The notes: generated by a model from the sequence alone, not told the origin. A stretch of 64,000 nt of DNA from Axinella damicornis (GCA_963931865.1 OZ007508.1:16727104-16791103), one strand, 5' to 3'. Positions 1-9,903 are shown, numbered from the stretch's first letter. Translations and numbers: made by a program.

Positions 1-246
1 AGTAGATTCAGCTGCTGTACATGTATACTCCCAAGAGAACGCTACATCGGGAATTCCTCTCTCTCCGGGAAGGAACTACAAGCCGTTAACGAGAGTGTGA
101 GGGACGTGGCCAACGATTGCGCTCGAGCGCATAACCGCCTCAGCACACTGATCCAGTCGCCGCTCTCGGACGGTGGGGCTCTACACTGTATGGAAAATGT
201 GATGGCCTCTGACACATCTCTCTACTTCGAAGGCCTCCATGGTTAG
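1..246 (+). CDS. 3' end of an unrecognised protein-coding gene (partial)
   Basis: Frame 1 is open from the first base to a TAG at 244-246. It reads as an ordinary, mostly helical protein: a charged stretch with SGKELQAVNESV near residues 20-31, then DVANDCARAHNRLSTLIQ, and a C-terminus ending YFEGLHG. I do not recognise the family. The composition (even codon use, no low complexity) and the long open stretch next to AT-rich non-coding sequence suggest a last exon. The true exon start may lie inside the window, for example after a CAAG near base 36, or upstream of it. No poly(A) signal is obvious just downstream. Confidence 0.4.
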   Translation, partial: SRFSCCTCILPRERYIGNSSLSGKELQAVNESVRDVANDCARAHNRLSTLIQSPLSDGGALHCMENVMASDTSLYFEGLHG

Positions 247-688
247 CTGGTAACTACTAAACTGGTCAATGTACAGTTCACACTGAGCGCCTTGCCATTA
301 CGTCATCGCCAAATTTAATCAAAATCGCCAAATTTAAAAATACAGCGTTTTGGCTGAAATCGCCAAATTTAATGCCCGCCAAATTTTCCCGCTATACGGT
401 ATGCTACCAGACTCTTCCATTTGTTTTGAATAACGAATGTCGGGTAAGTCTGTTGCTGGTGGCAGTGCAATTGTAGCTGCGTCGCCCTTCATCTCGCGGA
501 TAGAGGATTAGTGTAGCAAAATAGATAGCGTCACATGGCATTGCTCGACCATGTGACTATGAAGACGTCATTTGCACCCTCCCCCTTATGAATACGTGTT
601 ACGGTTACAAATAATCAAGTGCATGCGCAAACAGTGGAAACCAGGCACTTTTCTCCTCCCTCTCTCGGGCCTGGGAACGAGGCTACCT
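247..688. other. Non-coding stretch with four CGCCAAATTT motifs
   Basis: No gene is seen. Between 306 and 386 the motif CGCCAAATTT occurs four times in a short AT-rich cluster. The right end (about 617-688) resembles the inner end of the foldback element at 57538-58086, sharing the GCATGCGCAAACAGTGGA region and a GGCCTGGGAACGAGGCTA-type end, so it is probably a transposon remnant. Confidence 0.4.
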
Positions 689-859
689 TGTTCCAGACCA
701 TTCCTCCCTTCAGTTCTCCATCACTTGCAGTATGCGGCCATACTACAAGTGATCCAAACCTGGAGGCCTGGGAATGAGGCTACTCAATCTCCCAGACACA
801 GAAACTCCTACAATGAAATGATAAGGCCAGCTAGTGCACATGTAGCAATGTCAGCATAC

Positions 860-1046
860 CTCCTGTATATCCTCAGGAAGGGAGGCACCCTGGGACAACA
901 GAGAAGAACAGAAGTGAAACATACACACAACTATGCATTGCACAACACATTATCTCCCATGCTGTTATCAGTAACAGGATTAGCTACTCAACTGTGTCTT
1001 CCCTCTGACCTACCGGTTTGCTCCACTCCTCCAGGTCAGAGACATA
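860..1046 (-). CDS. Two exon-like segments of a coiled-coil protein (duplicate copy)
   Basis: On the minus strand, 1046-1014 (33 nt) lies between an AG acceptor (CCACAG) and a GTAGGT donor and encodes YVSDLEEWSKP. 889-860 (30 nt) lies between TCCCAG and GTATGC and encodes GASLPEDIQE. Both are whole-codon exons and both are matched by intact partners at 43381-43349 and 43142-43113 in the second copy of the block. In the partner the tryptophan is leucine, which suits a heptad better. Whether this copy is still part of a working gene cannot be told from the window; it may be a dead duplicate. Confidence 0.35.
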
Positions 1047-1440
1047 CTGTGGTAATCATTGAGGGGAGGGAGGAAGGTAGAGACGGACATAAATCACATG
1101 TACATGTACACAACAACAAACACAGCCAGCAGAGGAGGTGGTGCCGATCACAGACATACAGTCTGGCTGACTCATCATTGAAATATCAAATTATAGCTTA
1201 TTTCTCAGACAGTTCCCACCTTCAGTTTTGGAACACTTATAACAGATACTGCAAGTGATTGGAGGTGGGAATGGCCTGGGAATGAGCCCACACAAACGAA
1301 ACAACCCAAATATCATACCCTGTACCACTGAGGTGTCCCTGAAACATGACACATACAAACGGCCGGTACAACTGCCTTCTCGGGAGTGCACGAGCTATCG
1401 CAAAACAGCACATACTCGGTAAGGAAGACACTCAGTCTCA

Positions 1441-1477
1441 TGTAGCTAGACTTTAGCCTAGCTAAAGTCTAGCTACA
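1441..1477. repeat. Short perfect-arm hairpin
   Basis: Arms of 17 bases starting TGTAGCTAGACTTTAGC face each other across three bases. It sits inside duplicated block A and is not present in the same form in block B. Confidence 0.6.
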
Positions 1478-1798
1478 TGGCCCCTTGGCCCCCGCCCAGT
1501 TTCCCGTCACTTGCAGTACGGAAAAGTGGGGAGGGCATGGCGCATTTCCTCACGTGAGTATGACGTAATCAACAAATGGCAAAATTTTCAGACTGAGAGA
1601 GCACTGTTTTGTGTGTTGGTCAACCATCTACATGTTCAACGCTTGGTGTGCATGACCCCTGCTAGCTAGATACATGATGCGGTATGTTACCAGATACCTT
1701 CACCCTTCTTGCTGTCTGAGCTCAGTGCGCCCACATACCAATCTTTCTACCCTGACGTCCCTCACGTGAGGAAGAGTACCTGGCTCTCTCCCACTTAA

Positions 1799-2214
1799 AG
1801 TTACAGGATACTCATGCACGTGCCGTGCGAAATGTATTGGGAAATGTATACTTAAGCTCGCTAACTAAAAATCTCTGGTACGAAGAGCGTGAGCAACTTG
1901 ATTCTGGAGGTGGAGGTGCACTGTCGCAAGGTGCAGGCATGACGAAAGTTTTTTTTGATAGCATAATCCCTGGCAAATTTATCTGCTCTCTCGCTCGAGA
2001 AAAGCGGTAAATACGGCTTTTTGGTGAACTGTTTTGCAAGGCTATACAGTGTATCGGTAAAAGCTTCTGCCATGCCCTGCACCTTGTGACAGCGCACTTC
2101 CACCTCTAGAATCAAGTTGCTCACGCTGTTCGTACCAGAGATTTTTGGTTAGCGAGCGTAAGTATACATTTCCCAATACATTTCGTACGGCGCGCGCACG
2201 AGTATCCCGTAACC
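1799..2214. mobile_element. TTAA-flanked MITE, copy 1 (piggyBac-like)
   Basis: Inverted ends of well over 100 bases start with a form of GGTTACGGGATACTCGTGC (the left end carries changes) and close with GAGTATCCCGTAACC. TTAA stands at 1795-1798 and again at 2215-2218, which is the target duplication expected of piggyBac- or Kolobok-type transposases. There is no coding capacity. A second copy lies at 56193-56546. Confidence 0.75.
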
Positions 2215-2570
2215 TTAACTGCACTGCAAGCGACGGAAAGTTGGGAGGGGGCTCGGAACGAGGCTAGCTAGACTTATACTGTGCTGCAAGGGGTGATGGG
2301 CTGGGTTTCAGGGATATACTTGAGACTAGGACACAGCTGAACGTACTGCTAAGACAGTACATGTAGCAATGTCACTGGATAAACAATCAAAAATGGACTG
2401 GCTATTGCTACTGGTATGTCAAGTATCCGTCAAATGAGATAGAGAGCTAGATCTAGACAACAATGATTTTAATTACCCTGCAGATAATTGGGGCGAGCCT
2501 GAGCAAGCCCCACACAGTCGTGATCCCGCTCTCTGTCTGTCAGATGTCCCTTTAGCGTATTACTGTATAT

Positions 2571-2870
2571 CAGGAGCCCATAACGAGAAGGAGCGTCCAA
2601 CTACGAGAAGAAGTCTGCTATAATAGTGCTCGTGCTTGACCATATATGGCAGGTGAGGAATCCATACTGCGCTCACACTAAGAGGGTTATAATTTTAGTC
2701 ACAAACCAGCATGTGGCTATGCAACACCTACTTAGACTAGTACATGACCCCCACCAGCTCTTGTGGCATAATGAGGTTCCAAATAAGGGCACGGTTAGAT
2801 TGCTGCGGTTTGAAGGAACATGTTCTGTGCTAATGCTACGTTGGACGCTCTTTCTCGTTATGGGCTCCTG
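2571..2870. mobile_element. Non-autonomous element with CAGGAG ends (hAT-like)
   Basis: About 33-base inverted ends begin CAGGAGCCCATAACGAG at 2571 and end CTCGTTATGGGCTCCTG at 2870. TGTATAT occurs immediately on both sides (2564-2570 and 2871-2877). The CAG...CTG ends and 7- to 8-base duplication fit hAT elements. No transposase is present. Confidence 0.6.
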
Positions 2871-2879
2871 TGTATATCC

Positions 2880-3213
2880 AAGTGGAAAATCGTAACGTGG
2901 CACAGCACACGTGCTGGAATGGACCGGACATCTTGCACAATGGAGGCCTCAACATAATCCAGCTACGTACGTACTACGAACTTAAAACTGCAGACCGCCA
3001 TGAACGAGAATGGGCTCAACGTAGTCTACATACTACAAACTGAGCAGAGGATGAGCTGAACTGCACGAGCTTGAAACTGCAGACAGTCATGACCAGAGGC
3101 TCAAGATAGTCTACACATGTGGTACAGCGCTTCGCCCTTGCTCTGGACAGAAGCTAATTTTCCTTACTGCTCATGGATTATTCCACCCCTTCAGATTACT
3201 CTCCACTTACAAG
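2880..3213. other. Gene-free stretch with an imperfect direct repeat
   Basis: No gene is seen. A roughly 60-base unit (ACTGCAGAC... to ...AGTCTACA) occurs at about 2978-3034 and again in diverged form at about 3064-3118. Confidence 0.35.
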
Positions 3214-3221
3214 GGGGTGAC

Positions 3222-3889
3222 TAGGGTTGGGACAAATGTTCGAACATTCGGTAGCTTCGTTCGATAGATAGATTGCCCTTCGAAGACAAAAATTACTTTA
3301 GAAGCATTTACCCCAACCCACTTACCACACCCACTATATGACTGAGCATGCGTATCACTCACCTTTGTTGGCCTCGTGTTACGTGTTTGTGATCGTCGGC
3401 AGTCTAGCATACAGCTACTTTTTGTAGTCTATAGCTACTTTTTGTAGTCTAGGGGTAGTCAATGGCAAACCAGGCGAGTAGAAGTACTAGCGACGTGTGG
3501 AACCATTACGAGAAATTGCAGGAGGCTAAAAGATTGAAGTGCATGCTATGCTTGAAGGAGTTAGTGTACCACGGGGGCTTGTGACGGTGTTGTGAAAGCT
3601 AGATTATGCAGCAAAAGGCGCTCAAAGGAAATCACTGACAGAATTGAGACCGTTGCATACCGTCAAGTGCGTGGGATTCTGCGAGCTAGTTTCATTCCTG
3701 AACCTGGGTACAAGTTGACATCTCGAAAGCTATCCTTTGCCGCAAGCACGATCTTGCCAGAGAGAAACGCGACTTGCCCGAGTACAGTACAATAAACATT
3801 GCGCAATAGGCCACTTAAAATCCTGCGGAGGTTCGAGGACTTCGAAGGCTCTGATAAGGAAGGTTCGAAGGTTCATTCCTCAAGCCCTA
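3222..3889. mobile_element. Deletion derivative of a hAT transposon
   Basis: The element starts TAGGGTTGGGACAAATGTTC and ends with its imperfect complement (TTCATTCCTCAAGCCCTA). It is flanked by a perfect 8-base duplication GGGGTGAC at 3214-3221 and 3890-3897, the hallmark of hAT. Inside lie two transposase remnants, listed separately, so this is an internally deleted copy and not a MITE of unknown origin. Confidence 0.8.
3462..3795 (+). pseudogene. hAT transposase remnants: BED zinc finger plus middle segment
   Basis: The frame from ATG 3462 to TGA 3582 encodes the first 40 residues, with SDVWNHYEKL, then KCMLCLKEL and YHGG. This matches the front half of a BED zinc finger (aromatic residues, CxxC); the His pair that should follow is lost. 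A second open stretch ending at 3795 includes RIETVAYRQ and EPGYKLTSRK, resembling the segment of ZBED/hAT transposases with the E-P-G-Y-x-x-P/T-S-R motif. The catalytic DDE core and dimerisation region are absent. It cannot be functional; any activity would depend on a transposase supplied elsewhere. Confidence 0.65.
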
Positions 3890-3891
3890 GG

Positions 3892-4162
3892 GGTGACACT
3901 CCCATATTTACTGTAGTCACAGCTGCGACCGGTTGACCCCATATACTAAGGAAGGGGTGGAGTCGCTACGCATTCTTCCGTATATTATAGGGTCAAGGGC
4001 GAAATGTACGCACGGTCAAACGGTCAATGGGTAAAATACAGCGTGGTCAAATGGTCAAGGGTCTTTTGGCAATGCAGTAAAGTGGTCAAGCAGCCAAAAT
4101 GACTGTTCTTGACCCGGTCGCAGCTGTGACTACGGCGTCTACGGTACGGGAGTGTCACTCCC
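3892..4162. repeat. Inverted-repeat element with CACAGCTGCGACCGG arms
   Basis: Left arm (about 3894-3936) carries GTAGTCACAGCTGCGACCGG; the right arm (about 4112-4160) carries its complement plus GACTACGGCGTCTAC and GGGAGTGTCACTCCC. It abuts the hAT element directly. Diverged single-arm relatives occur near 45850-45893 and 46905-46945. No coding capacity. Confidence 0.5.
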
Positions 4163-4209
4163 TTGACCTACAACATTGCCACTAAATGACTTTATTAGGC
4201 AAGCCCTAC

Positions 4210-4593
4210 TAGTCTTGGAACCAGACCCTTCGCGCGGGGGAGGAGGAAAGGATCTGGGCACGTTCCTACATTCGAGTTGTCCTCACGGAATGTAATTATG
4301 CGCGGTAATTGGCGATCAACTGCGATACCACGCGTACGATCACAGTCGAACTGCTCGTTGCTCTTCTCGACTTTTGTCAGACACTCGCGGGTAACGCGGT
4401 ACGGCACAGCAATTTGCCGTGTCTAGTCGCTGGCGACACCGAAAGCCTGGAGAAAAATCATTTCCCTGACGTCTTTCGCAATCAACGCTTCTGATTCGTT
4501 AGGTCAACATTCTGACCTGGGGACAACTCGAATGTAAGATGGTGCCCAAATCCTTTCCTCCTCCCCCGCGCGAAGGGTCTGGTTCCGAGACTA
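4210..4593. mobile_element. Foldback MITE of the TAGYCTCG family, 9-bp target duplication
   Basis: Ends TAGTCTTGGAACCAG and CTGGTTCCGAGACTA, with inverted arms of about 75 bases. A perfect 9-base duplication AAGCCCTAC stands at 4201-4209 and 4594-4602. No coding capacity. Confidence 0.85.
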
Positions 4594-5122
4594 AAGCCCT
4601 ACAATATCATAATTTCTCCTAGTTAGCACAGCACTCTCCTCTTCTCACTCTCACAGCTGCCAAACCGTGGACAGAGGACCAGTTTTTGAAACTATCACAA
4701 CTCAGCGGCCCAACTTCTAAAGTACTTGTCCAGTTAGCCAGGGAGTCGAGTAGCTTACATGGCGGCGGCACTAATCACTGCATTATATGCTTCACAGTTC
4801 TTACCCATGTGAACTTGGGTGCTGCACTAGACTCAGAAGATACGCCTTTACTTCCACCAGGGCGTTTCCCGCCGCTAGACGCCATCTTGAACTTGTGTTT
4901 ACTGGCCGGTTCGCGGTGCAGCGCCGCCATGTATGCAGCCCCTCCCCTATCACTGAGTTGGTCATGAATAACGGTATGTCGCACATTATGATTGTCGATA
5001 ATTAGCTATCTATGGCATAACGTTCGATGCCATGTGGTTAGAGAATGGTTGGTTGGAGTTTTATGTTACGTCATAGTAACAAACTGCGCTTTCGACCACA
5101 GCCTGAGCACCGCTTTTGTTGC

Positions 5123-5183
5123 TAGTCTCGCGGGCCAGCCTCTCGCCACACCCACTACGGGGAGAGTCTGGCCCGCGAGACTA
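5123..5183. mobile_element. Very short foldback MITE of the TAGYCTCG family
   Basis: Starts TAGTCTCGCGGGCCAG, ends CTGGCCCGCGAGACTA. It has a perfect 9-base duplication TTTTGTTGC at 5114-5122 and 5184-5192. The element is only 61 bases long, little more than its two ends. Confidence 0.85.
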
Positions 5184-5250
5184 TTTTGTTGCTACGAGCA
5201 CTGAGTCACTTAGCTTTTGAAGGAACTAGCTAGCTACCCTCTTTGATCAC

Positions 5251-6625
5251 AACACAGGTGGAGGGCTAGCTATAACCGTATCTAGCAGTAATGTCGAATT
5301 GCTTGGTAGGAATACCTTCCGAGATAATATCAGAAGTGGTATTTCTGTAGATGGAAGTGACTTTAGAATATCTTGAGAATTCTCTTCGTTGGCAACTCAA
5401 ATCCCCTCTTGCCTCAGTCTACAGCTGCTACAGTGCAGGTACTCAAGCCCATGACAGCATGGTTACTGTCTTGGGACAAGGCACTTTTGCAAACAATACG
5501 GGTCCCAATGCGGCAGGGGGAGCCTGTATCCAGCTAACGACTCTACAGTGGAGTGGCATAGCCGAGGTTGTCAACAACTCAGGAAATCAAGCCGGTGGGA
5601 TCTTTGCACAAGACAGTGTTTTTAACTTCACTGGTGTGTGTAAGTTTATCCAAAATTCTGGACCAAGTGGAGCTGCCATCTATTCTCTGACTAGCACCAT
5701 TAATATACATGTAGATGGCAATGCTCTCTTCCAATCAAACTCGGTACTGGGTGATGGGGGCACTATCTCTGCTACCAGCAGTACCCTCATGTGGACAGGC
5801 ACTGTGAATAATTCAGCAGGAAGATGGGGAGGAGTGATATTCCTAGCCAGAAGTTCACTCACTTGCACTGGAGTGTACACCTATACTGATAACGTTGCTC
5901 TCAGCGAGGGTGGTGCCATCATAACAGTTGGTGATAATGGTATTAACTGTTCTGGAGTAGGGCGTAATTCTGCACAGAGAGGAGGAGCCATTCGAACACG
6001 TGATAGCAGCTATCTCAGCTGGAATGGTACTATTCACTTCAGAGACAATTCCGCTTGCTACAACGGTGGTGGCATTTCTGGCCAGGTTTACCTTGATGGT
6101 GTGAATATTTTACTAATAATTCGGCAATCTTAGGTTCTGGTGGTGGAGTGTATGCGTCACAAGCAGGTTTGAATGGAAACAACACTTTTGTTGGCAACTT
6201 TGCTGGAGACGAAGGCGGTGGCATCAGCATAATTATTTGCAGGAACAATAAGTGGTCAAAGCAACTTTACTGGTAACCGTGCTGAAAACAATGGAGGGGG
6301 CTTGTTAATACGTATTTCTGGTACATCGGAGCTCTTTGGAATCAATTTGTTTGAAAATAACTCAGCCCTTTATAGTGGAGCAGTGTTTGTTGCCATAGCC
6401 GCTATTCATAGCATCAGCTGGAACAGCATTTTCAAGAGCAATACTGCCAGTTTTGGTGGAGGAGCAGTCTTCGCATCTCGCTTGAGTAGAAGCACTATCA
6501 GCGGAAATGAAACAGTTTTCATCAGCAATTCTGCAAACTTTGGAGGAGCTGCCATGAGTTTTGGTGAGGTGAATATTACTGGAAGTAGCTTACTGTTCAA
6601 CAATACAGCTCTCTTAAATGGTTGA
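5251..6625 (+). pseudogene. Broken beta-helix (Pmp-like) repeat region of a large membrane protein
   Basis: This stretch encodes the N-terminal part of the protein whose C-terminal part is at 6668-9010. It is a run of short repeats with the spacing seen in polymorphic outer-membrane-type repeats: GGG/GGA motifs (GGGLAIT, GGACIQ, GGGIS, GGGVYA) alternating with FxxN and NNS motifs, expected to form an extracellular right-handed beta helix. The reading frame is disrupted. It is frame 1 up to about 5370, then frame 2 to about 6108. A missing base in a T run throws it into frame 1 until about 6230, where an extra base restores frame 2. Finally an in-frame TGA (6623-6625) stands where the repeat pattern predicts GGA. 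The start and any upstream exon are not identified; a TAG at 5227 closes frame 1. Either this is a decaying gene or the assembly has errors here. Confidence 0.6.
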
Positions 6626-6667
6626 GCAATAACTACTGCAGACTCCAACCTTGTTTTTGGTGGAGAA

Positions 6668-9010
6668 GTGGTTTCCGCAAACTCAGCTTTGAGTGGCGGT
6701 GGCGTTTACTCAGCATCATCCACATTGTACATTCTACCAAATACTACTGTATACTTCCAAAACAATCTTGCAATGCAGCAAGGAGGAGCGATTTTTGTGG
6801 AGGATCCACTGTTTATTTACTGCAGCAATAGGGTCTTGCAGGATAGAAATTCCCCACAAACAATTGGTGTTAATGAATGCTTTTTTCAGCCAACTTCTGA
6901 GCCAATACATCATGGTGAAACTTTTGCAGAAGCCATTCAGAATATTTCTCTGGTCTTTGAGAACAACACAGCAGGGGAAGGAGGTAATGCTTTGTTTGGT
7001 GGCATTGTGGACAACTGTGTTTACTTGGTCACGGATGCCGTTTCGGGCATTGAACGCCGTGCCCCTTCAAATGTGATATTTGATGCAATATCCAACTTCC
7101 AAGGTGAGACTGACAGTGTCTCAAGAGTATCGTCATCAGCATATCGCATTTGTCCATGCCTGAATGGAAAGATTGACTGCAGTAAAACTACCTACGACCT
7201 TGAAGCGTATCCTGGTGAGACGTTATCAGTCCCTCTCGCTGCTGTTGGACAGCAAAATGGAGCAGCCTCTTCCGTTATCATAGCTTACCTTAATGCACCA
7301 ACTACTGCAAGCTTTGGTGAGCGTGAGGATGTCCAGGCAGTCACAGCACAGTGTAGTCTAGTTCCCTATACACTACTCTCAAGAAGCAGTTCTGAAACTT
7401 TCCTACTGTATTCTGAAGCTCCATGTGGTACTTTAGGAGTGCTTCTTAAAGTAAATGTTACCCTTCTCCCCTGTCCTACTGGTTTCCAGTTATCTCAGAC
7501 TTCTTCATCGTGTGTTTGTGCAGACAGGCTCCAGAAATACACACAGAGCTGCAACATTGCGGACGGAGAAATAGAGCGTGATGGTGATTTCTGGATAGGA
7601 GTAGAGTATACAAATGGCTCGGAGGCACTGCTTCTCAGCCCCCATTGCCCCTTTGATTACTGTAAATCAGCACCGATTAGATTCAGTCTGAATAGCAGTG
7701 ATGTGCAGTGCAATTACAACAGAACGGGGATTTTGTGTGGAAGTTGTGCTTCAGAACTCAGCCTTACTTTAGGCACCTCACGATGCTCAAACTGTTCCAA
7801 TGACTTCCTGGCTCTACTGATTCCTTTCGCTCTGGCTGGTATTGGGTTGGTGCTCCTGCTTTTCTTGTGCAAGCTGACAGTTGCAATTGGAACAATCAAT
7901 GGAGTCATTTTTTATGCTAACATCGTTGGAGTGAATTCATCAGTCTTCTTCCCTGCTGGCCAAACCAACATTCTCACCGTCTTTGTAGCGTGGGTAAACC
8001 TGGATCTTGGGATTGAGGTCTGTTTCTTCAGTGGCCTGGATGCCTACACAAGGGCATGGCTGCAGTTTGTGTTTCCACTTTACCTTTGGGTATTGATAGG
8101 ACTAATCATTCTCTCCAGCCATTTCTCCCTGAAGATTGCCAAGAACCTTGGCACAAACCCGATTGCAGTTCTTGCAACAATTTTCCTACTTTCCTACGCC
8201 AAACTTCTTCGTACATCATTTGCTGCTCTCTCTTTTACCATTGTGGAATACCCTAATGACACTCAGGCTGCAGTGTGGCTCTATGATGGTAATGTGGGAT
8301 TTCTTGAGGGAAAACACATCCCTTTTTTTCTGGTAGCCACAGCTGTACTTCTTTTACTCTTTCTTCCTTACACCATCGTTCTCTTTGGCGGACCGTGGCT
8401 TCAAGCTCATGCAAACATCAAAGCTTTCTCATGGATCGAAAACTACAAATTGAGAGGAATTCTAGATCCTTATTATGCCCCGTACAAGACTGCTCACCGA
8501 TATCGAACTGGATTGCTGCTCATTGTTCGTTTACTTCTGCTCGTTGTATTCGCTTCAAATGCTCTCGGTGATCCTAGTGTGAATCTACTTGCCATTGCCT
8601 GTGTTTCCTTGTGCCTAGCCACATTTACCTGGCTCGCGGGTGCTGTCTACCGAAAGTGGTATCTGGATGTGCTTGAAGCATCGTTCTCCCTCAACCTCGG
8701 TATCCTTGCTGCTGCTACATACTATGTGAGGGGAACAGGAGGCAGCCAGGCAGCTGTTGCATATACATCAGTTGGAATAGCTTTTGCAACCTTCACTGGC
8801 ATTATTGTCTACCACCTGTATTTCCAAATCAGAGACACTCTTCGCAAGAGGAAAACACTAGGAAGCAGTGAACAGCCTGAGAATAATATTCAGTATAGCC
8901 CTCACAGTGAAGAGCTTGATAGCCTGTCCACAGCTGAAGAACAGCCAAATGTGCCTGTATGGCATTTGAATGTTGCGGGACTTAGAGAACCCCTTCTCGA
9001 GGAAAGTTAA
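6668..9010 (+). CDS. Beta-helix-repeat, multipass membrane protein (C-terminal part, intact frame)
   Basis: The 780-codon frame is uninterrupted. Residues 1-130 are the last Pmp-like repeats (SGGGVYSAS, GGAIF, GEGGNALFGG). Residues about 150-370 are a cysteine-rich extracellular region (CPCLNGKIDCS, PCPTGF, CVCADRLQ, CGSCASELSL) with many NxS/T sites. From about residue 378 to 735 there are nine or ten hydrophobic segments, including LLIPFALAGIGLVLLLFLC, then a polar tail rich in E and S ending LREPLLEES. This architecture, repeats then Cys-rich stalk then a TRP-like multipass domain, is familiar from large unannotated protein families in sponges, choanoflagellates and other protists; the function is unknown. 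The frame itself continues upstream (frame 2) past the TGA at 6623, so ATG 6668 is simply the first Met after that stop and not a credible natural start. No introns are evident across about 3.7 kb. Confidence 0.75.
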   Translation: MVSANSALSGGGVYSASSTLYILPNTTVYFQNNLAMQQGGAIFVEDPLFIYCSNRVLQDRNSPQTIGVNECFFQPTSEPIHHGETFAEAIQNISLVFENNTAGEGGNALFGGIVDNCVYLVTDAVSGIERRAPSNVIFDAISNFQGETDSVSRVSSSAYRICPCLNGKIDCSKTTYDLEAYPGETLSVPLAAVGQQNGAASSVIIAYLNAPTTASFGEREDVQAVTAQCSLVPYTLLSRSSSETFLLYSEAPCGTLGVLLKVNVTLLPCPTGFQLSQTSSSCVCADRLQKYTQSCNIADGEIERDGDFWIGVEYTNGSEALLLSPHCPFDYCKSAPIRFSLNSSDVQCNYNRTGILCGSCASELSLTLGTSRCSNCSNDFLALLIPFALAGIGLVLLLFLCKLTVAIGTINGVIFYANIVGVNSSVFFPAGQTNILTVFVAWVNLDLGIEVCFFSGLDAYTRAWLQFVFPLYLWVLIGLIILSSHFSLKIAKNLGTNPIAVLATIFLLSYAKLLRTSFAALSFTIVEYPNDTQAAVWLYDGNVGFLEGKHIPFFLVATAVLLLLFLPYTIVLFGGPWLQAHANIKAFSWIENYKLRGILDPYYAPYKTAHRYRTGLLLIVRLLLLVVFASNALGDPSVNLLAIACVSLCLATFTWLAGAVYRKWYLDVLEASFSLNLGILAAATYYVRGTGGSQAAVAYTSVGIAFATFTGIIVYHLYFQIRDTLRKRKTLGSSEQPENNIQYSPHSEELDSLSTAEEQPNVPVWHLNVAGLREPLLEES

Positions 9011-9536
9011 CCTTCATAATATTTCTGTTGTTGCATGGGTGGCAACTCCTATAATTATGCCACCACCTTGTGCAATTTGTACTCGATTGTTGGAAGTTCA
9101 CTGAATTGGGTTATACATTATTGATATCGATGTATTGTATGTATCATGCACACTTCTATGCATCTCTTTCTAGTGTTTCCATGTATCTTCCAATTGTTGC
9201 TACGTAGTGTTTTCAGCTCTCCAATCAATCGATCTCCAGTTCATCCCTGCTAGAGCCTCCATATCTCCTTCCCGTTCTAGGGCCACCTCCCTCAGACATT
9301 CCAAGGAATGACTGTGCATGCCTACTTGCACTGCTCCTGCTTTGTGTAGCTACATGCAGTCTCAGCCTTGTCAAAGCATGACCTGTGAGGGTGACACTGG
9401 GTTCGATCATCATTATCCTACTCTTCCTGGGAGAGAGGGAGAAAGAATAGGATAATGGTGCTACACCACAAGGGTTGTCCAAACGGTCTAATAGCTGCAC
9501 TACTTGGTGATGCACCCACACACTACAATCTCATCT
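9011..9536. other. 3' flank without a gene
   Basis: Ordinary-looking sequence following the membrane-protein gene. I see no coding exon, repeat or clear poly(A) signal. Confidence 0.4.
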
Positions 9537-9539
9537 TTA

Positions 9540-9903
9540 GGCCACTGCAAATTAGACTTTAGTTTCCCGTCCACCGCCCGCCCCTTTCTGAGGGGACCGC
9601 ATGATTTTGCCATTATTGACCCTTGAACTCCATTATATCATAGATAATATACCAAGTTTGCAAGCCCTTTCTCTCATGCACGTCCTGTTGCTGGTTGCTA
9701 GTCAATGTATGTGTTTATGATACGTGTTGCAGCAAGTCCCTACTTTGTTGGACAATCCTGAGCAGCGATGATGACCGTCTAACCTTGGCCAAATTCTATG
9801 AAACGGCGAGTAATTAATGATATTCACAGGAAATGGACCGCCAGCCCGCATGGAATTTCCAGGAAGGGGTGGACAGGAAACTAAAGTCTAATTTGCAGTG
9901 GCC
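9540..9903. mobile_element. Harbinger-like MITE with TTA target duplication
   Basis: Inverted ends of about 37 bases start GGCCACTGCAAATTAGAC and close with GTCTAATTTGCAGTGGCC. TTA flanks both sides (9537-9539, 9904-9906), as expected for PIF/Harbinger elements. The interior has no coding capacity. A diverged relative of its interior (CCGCATGA...TTGCCATTA) appears near 12500. Confidence 0.8.

Larger units (their letters stand above)
689..2500. repeat. Duplicated block, copy A (partner at 42937-44815)
   Basis: About 500 bases from 689 are nearly identical to 42937-43240 and 43320-43530. The similarity resumes at 1282-1460 (with 44380-44540) and 2281-2480 (with 44570-44800). The order and orientation of the blocks are the same in both copies. 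The copies differ mainly by inserted elements: copy A carries the TTAA-flanked element at 1799-2214, and copy B carries three foldback elements. The block also includes two short exon-like segments (860-889, 1014-1046) listed separately. Confidence 0.8.

Noticed and set aside
572..1258. 228-codon open frame on the plus strand
   Set aside because: It runs through the duplicated repeat block and foldback remnants, matches no known protein pattern, and the splice-like signals with conserved partners are on the other strand.
1812..2224. Several open frames of 60-90 codons
   Set aside because: They lie in the inverted arms of the TTAA-flanked MITE and mirror each other between strands.
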